Of a stretch of DNA of 64,000 bases, positions 17,080-26,920 are shown piece by piece. Source of the stretch: CAZAGD01 sp964484485 (GTDB lineage: Bacteria; Desulfobacterota; SM23-61); NCBI GenBank assembly GCA_964484485.1, contig CAZAGD010000130.1, forward strand, positions 1 to 64,000, in the 5' to 3' direction. Position numbers and translations under genes: made by a program. Positions within the stretch are counted from its first letter, which is position 1; each line of letters begins with the position of its first letter. The notes below the pieces were generated by a model that made no database searches, had not been told where the DNA came from, and saw only the letters and a program-made list of their open reading frames with translations.

Positions 17080-18618
17080 ATGTTTAGAGAATTTACTGTA
17101 AGAAAGTTTGGGGCAATTATTTTATCAATTTTCAGTTTGCTTATTCTTACCGGCTCAGCTGGGGCTAGCCCAAAAGGGAAATTAGTTTGTGCCTTATCTA
17201 CAGATATTAGCACTTTAGATCCGCAAAATCATAACATTCGGGTCAATTACATCATAGGCTGGCACCTTTACGATAATTTAGTGATGCGCAACCAGAAGAC
17301 TATGAAGATTGAACCTCATTTGGCAGAATCGTGGAGAATTATTGACGACTATACTTGGGAGTTTAAGCTGCGGAAAGGAATTAAATTTGATAATGGCGAA
17401 CCTTTTAATGCCGAGTGTGTGAAATTTACTATTGAGCGGGGATTGGACCCCAAATGTCCACAAAGGCCCACAGTTTCTTGGGTTAAGGAAGTCAAAGTTA
17501 TCGATGATTACACAGTTAGGTTAATAACGCATACTCCCTATCCAGTAGCCCTCGAAAGGCTGGCCAATTACCAGATGCTACCGGTGAAATGGGTAAAAGA
17601 AAAAGGGTTGGATTTTATTGCCACCAATGCTAATGGCACAGGGCCATATCGGTTGAAAGAGTGGAAAAGAGGAGTGCATATCATATTGGAAGCTAAAGAA
17701 AATTACTGGAAAGGTGCACCGGCTATTAAAACAATTATTTATCGGCCCATAAAAGAAATCGCCACCCAAATTTCCGAGCTGCTTACGGGGGGAATTGACA
17801 TCGTGCGGGACATTCCTCCTGATCAAATACCCTTGGTGGAAAATTCGGGCATTGCCCGCATCTCTAAGGCCCCCACGCTGCGCGTGGTCTATTTACTCTT
17901 CGATGCTGATGGCCGAGCCGGAAAATCGCCCGTCCAGAATTTAAAAGTTCGGCAGGCGATCAGCCATGCCATTGATGTAGATACCATCATAAAAACCGTA
18001 ATGACTGGTAATGCGACGAAAACTGCGGCCGTCTTGAATCCGCAGCATTTCGGTTATGACAAATCTCTGGAAAATCCATATCCTTATAACCCAGAAAAAG
18101 CCCGGCAGCTCCTTAAAGAAGCCAACTTTCCTTTTGACCAACCTCTCCGCCTGGTAACATATACCGGGAGTATTCAAAACCCGCGAGCCCTCATAGAGGC
18201 TGTAGCTGGCTACTTGGCTAAAGTAGGGATAAAGACCAATGTGAATGTATATACAGATATTGGGATGTGGGATCGTTTAGGCAGAGAAGGAAAGCAAAAT
18301 GATCTGAGTATCCATAGCTGGGGAAGCGGGGGGGTTTATGATGCTGATGCCCTTTATTATAGTTACTTCCGCAGTGGCCAGGCCTATTGCTATGGTTCTT
18401 CGCCAGAGATGGACAAGTGGTTGGATCAAGCTCGTTCTACCTTGGATCAGAATTTAAGAAAGAAACTTTATTACCAGGTGGGTAAGTACATTAACGATCA
18501 TGCCTTAGCTGTTTCTTTTTATGCCCAACACGCTATTTTAGGCATCAATAAAAGAGTTATTTACGAGGCGCCGCCCGATGAGTTCTTAAGAACCTTTGAG
18601 GCCCAACTCAAAGAGTAA
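17080..18618 (+). CDS. ABC importer binding protein, family 5 (peptide/nickel type)
   Basis: A 512-residue periplasmic binding protein for oligopeptides, glutathione or similar. Signal peptide to about residue 30 (SAGAS-PKGK). Family blocks: STLDPQNHNIRVNYIIGWHLYDNL, LAESWRIIDDYTWEFKLRKG, FNAECVKFTIERGLDP and NGTGPYRLKEWKRG. The AGAGGAGGTG ribosome site is strong. It heads an operon with two permeases and an M20 peptidase, which points to import of a peptide or amide that is then hydrolysed inside. No ATP-binding subunit is encoded nearby. Confidence 0.93.
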   Translation: MFREFTVRKFGAIILSIFSLLILTGSAGASPKGKLVCALSTDISTLDPQNHNIRVNYIIGWHLYDNLVMRNQKTMKIEPHLAESWRIIDDYTWEFKLRKGIKFDNGEPFNAECVKFTIERGLDPKCPQRPTVSWVKEVKVIDDYTVRLITHTPYPVALERLANYQMLPVKWVKEKGLDFIATNANGTGPYRLKEWKRGVHIILEAKENYWKGAPAIKTIIYRPIKEIATQISELLTGGIDIVRDIPPDQIPLVENSGIARISKAPTLRVVYLLFDADGRAGKSPVQNLKVRQAISHAIDVDTIIKTVMTGNATKTAAVLNPQHFGYDKSLENPYPYNPEKARQLLKEANFPFDQPLRLVTYTGSIQNPRALIEAVAGYLAKVGIKTNVNVYTDIGMWDRLGREGKQNDLSIHSWGSGGVYDADALYYSYFRSGQAYCYGSSPEMDKWLDQARSTLDQNLRKKLYYQVGKYINDHALAVSFYAQHAILGINKRVIYEAPPDEFLRTFEAQLKE

Positions 18619-18622
18619 AGGG

Positions 18623-19540
18623 ATGAAAAGTTATATTCTCCATAGGCTTTTTCAAGCCGTAATAGTTATCTGGGGGATAAGTTTAATCACCTTTTCTCTT
18701 CTTCATCTCTTTCGTGATCCAGTTTTGATTTTACTTCCTCCAGAAGCCACGAAAGAGGATGTGGCCCTCTTAAGGAAAGAAATGGGTTTAGACCAACCCA
18801 TTTATATCCGTTATTTCAAGTTTTTGGGAGGCATGGTTCAAGGAGATTTCGGTAAATCTTTTGTAGCCCAAAGACCTGCGCTGAGTTTAGTTTTGGAAAG
18901 AATGCCCATGACTCTCTGGTTAGCCGCTTCTGGTCTGCTCTTGGCCATTATCATTTCCATCCCTTTGGGTGTGTTGGCGGCGGTCCGCCGCAATCAAATT
19001 CACGACCATTCTGCTTCTGTTTTGGCCGTCTTGGGGCAAGCCATGCCTCTTTTTTGGTTGGATATTATGCTCATTATTATTTTTGCTGTAAAGTTACGTT
19101 TGCTTCCAGCTTCAGGGGCGGGGAGCTATAAACATATTATTTTGCCGGCTACGGGGATTGCTGTTTCTCTGTTGCCAATTCTTATGCGCCTGACTCGTTC
19201 GCGGATGATTGAGATTCTATCTCAAGATTATATCCGCACGGCGCGGGCTAAAGGTCTGGGTGAGAGGGCTGTGCTCTTCCGCCACGCTTTGCGTAATGCC
19301 CTCATTCCTGTAATTACTATCTTAGGCTTTCAATTTGGAATGCTTTTAGGAGGCGCCGTAATCACGGAAACTATTTTTGCCTGGCCAGGGGTGGCTAGCC
19401 TGGTAGTGGAATCAATATTCAATGCGGATTTTCCCGTAGTCCAGGCTGCTGTGGCCCTCTTCGCCTTCCTCATCGTTTTAGCCAATCTGTTTACGGATGT
19501 CATTATTGCTTGGTTAGATCCTAAAGTGCGTTTCGGTTAA
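18623..19540 (+). CDS. ABC importer permease, DppB type
   Basis: A 305-residue permease with six expected membrane segments. The start is ATG 18623, 4 bp after the binding-protein stop and following AAAGGG; it gives the usual MKSYILHRLFQ opening. The EAA loop, which contacts the ATPase, is seen as DYIRTARAKGLGERAVLFRHALRNA. It pairs with the next gene to form the membrane channel. It shares a high likeness with the DppB protein encoded at 30315. Confidence 0.94.
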   Translation: MKSYILHRLFQAVIVIWGISLITFSLLHLFRDPVLILLPPEATKEDVALLRKEMGLDQPIYIRYFKFLGGMVQGDFGKSFVAQRPALSLVLERMPMTLWLAASGLLLAIIISIPLGVLAAVRRNQIHDHSASVLAVLGQAMPLFWLDIMLIIIFAVKLRLLPASGAGSYKHIILPATGIAVSLLPILMRLTRSRMIEILSQDYIRTARAKGLGERAVLFRHALRNALIPVITILGFQFGMLLGGAVITETIFAWPGVASLVVESIFNADFPVVQAAVALFAFLIVLANLFTDVIIAWLDPKVRFG

Positions 19541-19553
19541 AGAGATTAGTTAT

Positions 19554-20429
19554 ATGTTGCGGGGGGAGAGAAAAACCTTCGATAAAATCAGGCGCCGCTT
19601 AAGCCATTCTCGCGTAGGGACGGTAGGTTTAATCATGGTGCTCTTAGTGCTCGCCGTTGCTTTTTTAGCACCTTACCTTTCTCCGCATAACCCATTGGAT
19701 CAGGATTTACAGGCGCGTTTAAAACCACCTTTCTGGGATGAAAAAAGCGATCCTCGTTATTTCCTGGGCACCGATCAGGTCGGTCGAGATCTCCTTAGTC
19801 GCTTAATTTATGGTTCAAGGATTTCTCTCTCCGTGGGCTTTTTGACGATGGCCTTTTCGGCTGTATTGGGCATCACTTTAGGAATTATAGCTGGTTACTA
19901 TCGCGGAATTTGGGATTCTATTATTAGTAACTGTGTTAATATCATGATGTCTTTCCCCTACATTCTTTTAGCCATATCAGTCATGGCCGCCGCCGGGCCC
20001 GGGTTCAAGAATTTAATATTAGTTTTGGGATTAACAGGGTGGCCTATTTATACGCGCTTGGTCCGGGCCGAAGTCATCGAACTAAAGAGTCGAGATTTTG
20101 TTACAGCCGCAAGGGCCTTAGGCGGAAGAGATAGTGGAGTGATTTGGAAACACATTTTGCCCAACTTAACGAGTTCGATAATTGTTTTGGCCACTTTTGA
20201 GTTGGCCCGGATGATTATTCGCGAGTCGTTTTTGAGCTTTCTGGGTTTAGGAATTCCCCCACCGATGGCTTCCTGGGGTGGGATGTTGGCCGAAGGCAGG
20301 TCTTATATGTTAGGCTTATGGTGGTTAGCAGCCATTCCGGGACTGGCCATCTTCTTTACTACTTTGGGGATTAATTTAATGGGCGATGGCATCCGCGATT
20401 GGCTGGACCCCCATACCAGGAATAGATGA
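19554..20429 (+). CDS. ABC importer permease, DppC type
   Basis: A 291-residue partner permease. N-terminal segment followed by LAPYLSPHNPLDQDL and GTDQVGRDLLSRLIYGSRISL, both typical for DppC, and the EAA loop DFVTAARALGGRDSGVIWKHILPN. Usually the ATPase genes dppD and dppF would follow; here the next gene, 29 bp on, is a peptidase. Confidence 0.94.
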   Translation: MLRGERKTFDKIRRRLSHSRVGTVGLIMVLLVLAVAFLAPYLSPHNPLDQDLQARLKPPFWDEKSDPRYFLGTDQVGRDLLSRLIYGSRISLSVGFLTMAFSAVLGITLGIIAGYYRGIWDSIISNCVNIMMSFPYILLAISVMAAAGPGFKNLILVLGLTGWPIYTRLVRAEVIELKSRDFVTAARALGGRDSGVIWKHILPNLTSSIIVLATFELARMIIRESFLSFLGLGIPPPMASWGGMLAEGRSYMLGLWWLAAIPGLAIFFTTLGINLMGDGIRDWLDPHTRNR

Positions 20430-20458
20430 AAAATAATCCTAAAAAGAAAGGATAAAAA

Positions 20459-21817
20459 ATGGAAAAAATTTATGCTTACATTGACCAAAATCTGGATCGT
20501 TTTATAGAGGAACTTTTTGTTTTACTGAGACAGCCTTCCATTAGCACTCGCTGGGAAGGAGTGGAAGAATGTGGCCAGCTTTTAGTGGAGATGATGGGGA
20601 AAATGGGCATGAAGACAAAGGTGCTCCCCATGGGCGGGAAAAGGAATCCTCCTTTAATATATGGAGAAGTAATCAACCCCCAAGCCAAGAGGACCCTACT
20701 CATATATGGACATTATGACGTGCAGCCGCCCGAGCCTTTGGCAGCTTGGGAGACGCCGCCTTTTCAACCAACAATTAGAAATGGGCGCATTTATGCCCGC
20801 GGCAGTGCCGACAACAAAGGGCAGTTCTTTGCCCATTTTAAGGCCATAGAATCTGTGGTCAAAATTAAGGGAGCGTTGCCTATTAATGTTAAATTTATGC
20901 TTGACCCTGAAGAAGAGGCAGGTAGTCCCAGCTTAAATGAATTTTGTCGGAAAAATAAAGAGTTATTTACGGCGGATATAGCTTTGAATTCTGATGGTCC
21001 AATGGATACTTCTGGGCGTCCGCGCTTGAGTTTTGGAAATCGAGGGGTACTTTATGTGGAAGTAACAGCCCGTGGAGCTAATCAGGATTTCCATTCGGGC
21101 AATTTTGGCGGGCCTGTTCCCAACCCGGCCTGGCGTTTAATTGAATTTCTCGCTTCTTTGCGCCGTCCTGATGGGACAGTAGCCATTGAGGGATTTTACG
21201 ACCATATAGTTCCGCCAAGTCCAAAAGAAAAAGAAATGATGGCCAAAATTCCTTTTGATGAAAAAGCATTTCTGGAAAGATACGGGCTTAAGCGCTTTGC
21301 GCCGCCGGATGATATAAGCTTTATGGAAAAACTTATGTTCCGGCCCACGCTCAATATTGCGGGCTTAGTCTCTGGTTACGGGGGACCGGGCAGCAAGACA
21401 GTTCTTCCCTGTCAAGCCACGGTAAAAATGGACATGCGCTTGGTGGTGAATCAAGACCCAGAGGATATATATCAAAAGTTCTTAAAGCATATGGAAAAAT
21501 ATGGTTTTACGGATTTGGAAGCGAAGATGATCCACTACTATTATCCCTCCCGTACTCCCGTGGATCATCCTTGGGCCGAAAAATTTGTACAGGCCATTCG
21601 CCAGGGCTTTGCCGAAGAACCTGTGCTTGTTCCTTCTAGTGGGGGTAGTTTTCCGGGAGCGGCCATCAGCAACATTTTGGGTATTCCGATTCTCTCCATC
21701 CCTTATGGAAACCATGATGAGAATAATCACGCGCCCAATGAGAATTTACGGATAGATTGTTTTCGTAAAGGGATAAGAACTACGGCTGCTTTATTCTTCC
21801 AATTGGCTGAGTTGTAA
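20459..21817 (+). CDS. M20 family metallopeptidase (dipeptidase-like)
   Basis: A 452-residue cytoplasmic two-zinc hydrolase. Metal and catalytic residues are visible: YGHYDVQP (H85, D87), GSADNKGQ (bridging D118) and DPEEEAGSP (catalytic and metal glutamates about 151-153), with a final HAPNEN histidine. Length fits the ArgE/DapE/CPG2-like dipeptidases. Being last in the importer operon, it likely cleaves the imported peptide or acyl-amino acid. No signal peptide is present. The stop is 17 bp from the convergent AOR-family gene. Confidence 0.93.
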   Translation: MEKIYAYIDQNLDRFIEELFVLLRQPSISTRWEGVEECGQLLVEMMGKMGMKTKVLPMGGKRNPPLIYGEVINPQAKRTLLIYGHYDVQPPEPLAAWETPPFQPTIRNGRIYARGSADNKGQFFAHFKAIESVVKIKGALPINVKFMLDPEEEAGSPSLNEFCRKNKELFTADIALNSDGPMDTSGRPRLSFGNRGVLYVEVTARGANQDFHSGNFGGPVPNPAWRLIEFLASLRRPDGTVAIEGFYDHIVPPSPKEKEMMAKIPFDEKAFLERYGLKRFAPPDDISFMEKLMFRPTLNIAGLVSGYGGPGSKTVLPCQATVKMDMRLVVNQDPEDIYQKFLKHMEKYGFTDLEAKMIHYYYPSRTPVDHPWAEKFVQAIRQGFAEEPVLVPSSGGSFPGAAISNILGIPILSIPYGNHDENNHAPNENLRIDCFRKGIRTTAALFFQLAEL

Positions 21818-21834
21818 TTTACGGGAAGAAGAGA

Positions 21835-23679
21835 CTATTTATAAATTCTCTGAGCCGCCTTCTCTAAGCCCAAAGAGAGGAGTTTTTCGCGGCGGGGAAT
21901 TCCCTTTTCGTCCCAACCTCTAAAGGCATAGTACTCTCGCCGCATGTCCCGAAAAAGTTTTTCACCCGCGGCTAATGGTCCTTGGGGACGAAGGTTCTGC
22001 AGTATGCGGGGAGCAACCATGTCTTCTCTATGATCAACACCTAATAAAACATTATAAGATCTTTTTAGGTTATAAAGGCGGTCCCCCACTTCCATTAAGT
22101 TGGTACTCGTTAATTCCCAACCAGTTAATCCTTTAATCCATTGGCAAAGCATTTTATGGGTGACGCGCGCGAAAAATAAAAATTTGCAAAGACCCAGGGC
22201 ATTAAAAACGGCCATATAGTTCTGCATTAAGGCGGTCATCTTCCCTTTGCCTTCGGCCGTAATCCCATTCATGGGTTCGGTATAACCTGCTTCTGGATAA
22301 GGTACTCCTCCTTCCACTTGGTGGGAAAACCCTTCCAGATGGCAAGCCCCGCGGTTAGAAGTAGCCCAGCTTAAAGCTAAGCTTACTGTGGGAGTGGGGT
22401 TGGATAAAGATACTTCCAATCCTTTAGAGTGCATGGCGAACTCATGAGTCTCTGGGCCAAGAGTCTGCGCAGCTCTTCTTACGCCGTCGGCAAAAATTTC
22501 CCCAACCCCCTGCCGCCTAGCGATTTTTTCCATAAGAGACCATACCGCCTGTGTATTTCCCCAGCTTAAGTTAAGGCCATCGGTTTCTTTTAACAAGCCT
22601 TTGGTGAAGGCTTCAATCGCAAAGGCGGCGGTAATTCCTGCGGACATAGTATCCAAGCCTAGGTCGTTGAGTAGATAGTTGAGATTGATGATAGCAGGTA
22701 GGTCATCATTCAAGATTAAAGAGCCCAGACTAGCCAAAGTTTCATATTCCGGGCCGTGTCCAGAAAGGCCGGCATAGGGACCTTTATTTACTTTTATTTC
22801 TTTTCCACAGCGGATGGGACATGAATAGCAGCCATAATGTTTGGTTAGAAATTGAGCTATCATGGTCGGCCCGGAAATTTTAGCGGCTTTGTCCCAATGG
22901 AAAATGGTAAAATTTTTAATGGGTAAAGCGCCGATGGCTTCTTTGGACTCAATTAGCGCCGCCGTTCCAAATTTGCTCAGACTTTCGACAAATTTGAGGT
23001 GGGCTGAAAATTCTTTAGTAGTTTCATGCAGAAGGGCAGCGTCATAAATATGAGGTTTTTTGTCTCCCCGCACTACAATAGCCTTTAAGTTTTTTGAGCC
23101 CATGACTGCGCCTAAGCCAGTGCGAGCCATGACTCGCGCCTCCGTCCCTCCGGTCACTATAGCGGCCATAAAACTTAGGTTTTCTCCAGCAGGACCAATT
23201 GCGGCCACCTGGGCTTTGGGGTCAGTCGCGGCTAAGAGTTTTTCTGTGGTTAGAAAAGTTCCCTTTCCCCAAAGGTCTATCGCCTCTCTAATTTCTGCGC
23301 CCTGGGGGGTGATATAAAGATAAACGGGCTTATCTGCTTTCCCTTTGATTAAGAGACCATCAAACCCAGTAAATTTTAACTCCGGTCCCCAATACCCACC
23401 CCCATTGGCTTCTCCCCAAATTCCTAAAGGAGATTTAGCGCAGACCGAGATGCGGCAACCGCAAGGCACTGGTATTCCGGTTAAAAGACCAGTCATGAAT
23501 ATTATTGGGTTTTCGGGATGAAAAGGATCAAGGGATGGATTTAAAAGATCAAAAAGAAGAAATGCAGAAAGACCACTTCCGCCGAAGTATTTCCGTAAAG
23601 TATTCTCCTCATACTCGCGGATTTTCTTTTCGCCAGTAGTAAGATTGATTTCTAATAGGGAATACTTGATTTTCACCAT
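21835..23679 (-). CDS. Aldehyde:ferredoxin oxidoreductase family tungstoenzyme
   Basis: A 614-residue enzyme that would oxidise aldehydes to acids (or the reverse) with ferredoxin, using a tungsten bis-pyranopterin. The iron-sulfur cysteines are all present: C284, C287 and C291 in YGCYSCPIRCGKEI, and C498 in ALGLCKF. N-terminal pterin region includes GSGLSAFLLFD and GRISVCAKSPLG-like CRISVCAKSPLGIWGEA. Aldehyde specificity cannot be told from sequence, and related benzoyl-CoA-reductase-type subunits are in the same superfamily. It follows dctM by 36 bp in a TRAP operon, so the imported acid may be its substrate or product. Confidence 0.93.
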   Translation of the reverse strand: MVKIKYSLLEINLTTGEKKIREYEENTLRKYFGGSGLSAFLLFDLLNPSLDPFHPENPIIFMTGLLTGIPVPCGCRISVCAKSPLGIWGEANGGGYWGPELKFTGFDGLLIKGKADKPVYLYITPQGAEIREAIDLWGKGTFLTTEKLLAATDPKAQVAAIGPAGENLSFMAAIVTGGTEARVMARTGLGAVMGSKNLKAIVVRGDKKPHIYDAALLHETTKEFSAHLKFVESLSKFGTAALIESKEAIGALPIKNFTIFHWDKAAKISGPTMIAQFLTKHYGCYSCPIRCGKEIKVNKGPYAGLSGHGPEYETLASLGSLILNDDLPAIINLNYLLNDLGLDTMSAGITAAFAIEAFTKGLLKETDGLNLSWGNTQAVWSLMEKIARRQGVGEIFADGVRRAAQTLGPETHEFAMHSKGLEVSLSNPTPTVSLALSWATSNRGACHLEGFSHQVEGGVPYPEAGYTEPMNGITAEGKGKMTALMQNYMAVFNALGLCKFLFFARVTHKMLCQWIKGLTGWELTSTNLMEVGDRLYNLKRSYNVLLGVDHREDMVAPRILQNLRPQGPLAAGEKLFRDMRREYYAFRGWDEKGIPRREKLLSLGLEKAAQRIYK

Positions 23680-23715
23680 GAAGGGCTGCGTTTTTGGACT
23701 TTTCTAATAATTATT

Positions 23716-25029
23716 TTAGCCATAAACCAAATTGGGCAGCCACAAAACTATTTCTGGAAATAAAATACACAAAATAAGACCAGCGATTTGGAGAACCATA
23801 AAGGGAATAACTCCTCGATAAATATGCTTTAACTCTACTTCTGGCGGAGAAACTCCTTTTAAATAAAAAATAGAATAAGCAAAAGGAGGGGATAAGTAAG
23901 ATATTTGAAGGTTTACACACACAAGAATAGCAAACCAGATTGGGTCAAAGCCAAATTTTTTGACAATAGGAGTTATGATAGGAATCATGATCAGGATAAT
24001 AGCAATCCAGTCTACAAAACAGCCTAAAATAATAATTATGACCATTACTAGAATTAGAAACCCATATGGTGACATTGCTGTACTCAACAAATAATTTTCT
24101 ATAGCTGCGCCTCCGCCTAAGGCCAGAAAAACTCCGGTAAAGACATTTGCTCCCACAGTAATGATTAAGATCATCGCGGTTGTTTGTAGTGTTCGATAAA
24201 CAACATCTTTTAGAGTTTCCCAAGATAATTTTTTATAGATCAGGCATAGAATGGCCGCCCCTACCGCCCCAACTGCAGCGGCCTCAGTAGGAGCCGCGAA
24301 GCCAAACAATATGGAACCTAAAACAGCCAAAATAAGAAAAAGAGGGGGGAAAAGCGTTTTTAAAAGTAAAAGAAAAAGCTGCTTGCCGGAAATATGTCTT
24401 TGATCTTTGGGGAGAGCCGGACCCATATGGGGCCAGAAAAAACACATAGTTCCAATGTAGGCAATGTATAGACTTGAAAGGAGTAGCCCAGGAAGTATGG
24501 CCGCGGTGAAGAGGCGGGCAATGGAAAGTCCCGCCATAGGGCCATAAAGGATAAGCATTACACTGGGGGGGATAAGAATGCCTAAAGTACCTCCAGCAAT
24601 GATACTGCCTGTAGCCAGCGGAATGTCGTATCCTCGCTTAAGCATAATGGGTAAAGCTAAGAGACCCATCATAGTCACGGAAGTACCCACAATCCCCGTC
24701 GTCGCAGCCAAAATAGTGCAAAGAAGAACGGTTACTACGGCTAGGGCCCCTCTCATAGGTCCTAAAGCTAATTGTAAGGAATGAAATAATCCTTCGGCTA
24801 TACCTGATCGGTCCATCAAATATCCCATAAAAATAAATAAAGAAACAGCTACCAGAGCATCATTCATCATGATCCCGAAAGTTCGGGCTACCATCTGATC
24901 GAATACAGCAGTTCCCCACCCAATATATCCAAAAATAAAACCTGAACCTAAGAGCACATAGGCTAATGGAAATCCACTAAAAATACCAAAGAGTAGAAAC
25001 AAAAACATCCAAAGGGCAATGTATTCCAT
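23716..25029 (-). CDS. TRAP transporter large permease DctM
   Basis: A 437-residue membrane protein with about 12 hydrophobic segments and the DctM marks GTLGILIPPSVMLILYGPMAG and GCFVDWIAIILIMIPIITPIV. It couples solute uptake to a sodium gradient. It starts 7 bp after dctQ. Antisense open frames within it are shadows. Confidence 0.95.
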   Translation of the reverse strand: MEYIALWMFLFLLFGIFSGFPLAYVLLGSGFIFGYIGWGTAVFDQMVARTFGIMMNDALVAVSLFIFMGYLMDRSGIAEGLFHSLQLALGPMRGALAVVTVLLCTILAATTGIVGTSVTMMGLLALPIMLKRGYDIPLATGSIIAGGTLGILIPPSVMLILYGPMAGLSIARLFTAAILPGLLLSSLYIAYIGTMCFFWPHMGPALPKDQRHISGKQLFLLLLKTLFPPLFLILAVLGSILFGFAAPTEAAAVGAVGAAILCLIYKKLSWETLKDVVYRTLQTTAMILIITVGANVFTGVFLALGGGAAIENYLLSTAMSPYGFLILVMVIIIILGCFVDWIAIILIMIPIITPIVKKFGFDPIWFAILVCVNLQISYLSPPFAYSIFYLKGVSPPEVELKHIYRGVIPFMVLQIAGLILCILFPEIVLWLPNLVYG

Positions 25030-25036
25030 AATTATT

Positions 25037-25537
25037 CTATGTCTTCCTCCTCACGGTTTGGACTGTCTTTATAAATTCTGCAATTCCCTGGAGCAGGAGT
25101 ATAAAAGTAGCTACTGGTAGGATGGTCTTGAAGGGGTAAATAGGAACTCTCCACATGGTCACCCCAGATTTCTCTAAAATAGACCAAGAATAAATAGATT
25201 GTTGGAGCCCAGCCCAAAAAAGGACGATGAGGGCAGGAAAGAAGAAAATGGGGTATAAAAATAGGTCGATCATAGCTTGAGTTCGTGGCGAAAAACTTTT
25301 ATAAAAGACGTCAATTCTCACGTCTCCTTTGCGGTAGAGGGTAAAAGCAACTCCCATCATAAAATGGGCGCCGTAAAGCATATAACTTAAATCCCAGGCC
25401 CAAATTGTTGGGGAATTAAAAACATACCGAACAATCACTTCATAAAATATAGATAAAGTAAGGACTACAATTAGCCAGGCAAAGGCCTTAGCAGACCAAA
25501 CACTCAAATTATCAGCAAATTTTATAAAAGAGGACAA
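25037..25537 (-). CDS. TRAP transporter small permease DctQ
   Basis: A 166-residue, four-helix DctQ protein (PTIWAWDLSYMLYGAHFMMG is typical). No ATG is near; TTG at 25537 is chosen because AAGGAG lies 8 bp upstream, whereas an earlier TTG at 25555 has no ribosome site and falls inside a hairpin. It lies between dctP and dctM. Confidence 0.9.
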   Translation of the reverse strand: MSSFIKFADNLSVWSAKAFAWLIVVLTLSIFYEVIVRYVFNSPTIWAWDLSYMLYGAHFMMGVAFTLYRKGDVRIDVFYKSFSPRTQAMIDLFLYPIFFFPALIVLFWAGLQQSIYSWSILEKSGVTMWRVPIYPFKTILPVATFILLLQGIAEFIKTVQTVRRKT

Positions 25538-25553
25538 TTTTCTGCTCCTTGAC

Positions 25554-25599
25554 AAAGGAATCCCTCTGCTGAGTAGACTCTAGACAGAGGGATTCCTTT
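25554..25599 (-). other. Hairpin between dctP and dctQ
   Basis: Fifteen-base perfect arms (AAAGGAATCCCTCTG at 25554-25568, complement at 25585-25599) with a 16-base loop. No T-run follows; the dctQ ribosome site comes immediately after. It is likely a transcript-stabilising or attenuating element favouring dctP. Confidence 0.75.
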
Positions 25600-25616
25600 G
25601 GAATTAAGTTAATTGA

Positions 25617-26726
25617 CTATTTTTTGGGCCAATAATAATTTGCTGGAATTTCATAAGGGGCATAAAAGCTCCGGCGGAATTCCACCATTTTTTTGGCCCA
25701 TTCCTTCTGCGAGGCATAAACTTTAGCGAAAACAGGATCTTTAGCTACATACCTTTCAGCCACTTTATCCCAGGCTTTCAGGATTTCAACAAGAACTTCT
25801 TTGGGAGTTTCCACCAAATTTACTTTGTGTTTAGTCTTTAAAACTTCCAGGTCTTTGACATTTCGAGCAGTAAGGTCTAACCAGGATCTTAGAAGGTTTT
25901 CTCTGGCTGCTATTTCCACAATAGCCTTTAGATCGGCAGGCAAAGCATCCCAGGCATCTTTATTGACCAAGAATTCGAGGGTTCCTGTATGGCGATGCAT
26001 GCCTGGAGCATGGTAGTATTTAGCTACATCCATTAAGCCCAACTCCTTATCCATGGTTGGATCCATCCATTCTGCCCCATCGATGATCCCTTTATCAATG
26101 GCCGAAACAATTTCTCCACCAGGCAGAGTTATTACGGACATTCCAAATTCTTTATAAATCTCAGCAGTAATGCCAGCTGCCCGAAATTTTTTGCCTTTCA
26201 AATCAGCTACTGATTTCATAGGTTTTTTAAACCAGCCTAATGGTTCAGAAGCAATAATGTCGGTAGGGATGACATAAACTTTCATTTTTAATACATCGGT
26301 ATAAATCTGTCGGTAAAGTTCCAGGCCTCCCCCATAAAAGAGCCATCCGACATAATCAATATTATCCATACCGAATGGACCACCAGCCACACTGGAAAAA
26401 AGATTTAAAGCTGGTTGTTTACCGATCCAATAGGCCGACCAGCTATGAGCTGCCTGGAGGGTGCCCCGGTGGATGGCATCCAGGACCTCAAAGGCAGGTA
26501 CGATGGTACCGGCAGGGGAAACATCAATTTTTATCCTCCCTCCGGACATTTCCGTAATCCGCTTAGCCAGACCAACGGCACTTTCATGGAGAAATACTCC
26601 TGCTGGCCAGGTAGACTGCATTTTCCAAGTAAAGGAAGCAGCCTGGGCAATTCTGTTCAGCCCATCTAATCCCAAACCTGCAAAAGCCAGAATCCAAATT
26701 AATCCCCAAACTGTAAATTTCTTCAT
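25617..26726 (-). CDS. TRAP transporter binding protein DctP (2-oxo-acid binder-like)
   Basis: A 369-residue periplasmic protein with signal peptide cut near AQAA-SFTW (residue 30). The carboxylate-binding arginine of the family is R182 in DLKGKKFRAAG. The DGAEWMDPTMDKELG and YYHAPGMHRHTG segments resemble TakP-type proteins that bind 2-oxo acids with a cation; this is a family-level guess. GGGAGG ribosome site. First gene of the dctPQM-AOR operon. Confidence 0.93.
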   Translation of the reverse strand: MKKFTVWGLIWILAFAGLGLDGLNRIAQAASFTWKMQSTWPAGVFLHESAVGLAKRITEMSGGRIKIDVSPAGTIVPAFEVLDAIHRGTLQAAHSWSAYWIGKQPALNLFSSVAGGPFGMDNIDYVGWLFYGGGLELYRQIYTDVLKMKVYVIPTDIIASEPLGWFKKPMKSVADLKGKKFRAAGITAEIYKEFGMSVITLPGGEIVSAIDKGIIDGAEWMDPTMDKELGLMDVAKYYHAPGMHRHTGTLEFLVNKDAWDALPADLKAIVEIAARENLLRSWLDLTARNVKDLEVLKTKHKVNLVETPKEVLVEILKAWDKVAERYVAKDPVFAKVYASQKEWAKKMVEFRRSFYAPYEIPANYYWPKK

Positions 26727-26781
26727 CTTTCCCTCCTTTTAGTTTTTTTGCCGCTTTTTGGTTATAAAAATATAGATTAAA

Positions 26782-26831
26782 AAAATATTTTATTAAGGAA
26801 ATTTTGTCAAGCCAAAAATCTTCTGACCGTC
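26782..26831 (-). promoter_or_regulatory. Box-type promoter for dctPQM-AOR
   Basis: On the minus strand: GACGGTCAG (26823-26831), 12 bp, TTGACA (26805-26810), 17 bp, TATTTT (26782-26787). The box extends to CTGATCGACGGTCAG, a 15-bp imperfect palindrome. Confidence 0.75.
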
Positions 26832-26920
26832 GATCAGTTTTTAAATTCCAGCTTAATTCAGGCGGGCGGGAGAGAGGCTCATTAAAATGAGCCCCATATT
26901 CTTTCATAGGTAGGGGTTTT
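26823..26920 (-). repeat. Palindromic promoter-bearing repeat, copy upstream of dctP
   Basis: The box is followed (going rightwards) by TTTTTAAATTCCAGC, TTAATTCAGGCGGG and a GGCTCATTAAAATGAGCC hairpin, then TTTCATAGGTA. The copy at 28900-28995 matches through all these blocks. The rest of the 26727-27163 gap shows no gene; a minus open frame crossing it lies over the promoter and is spurious. Confidence 0.7.
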
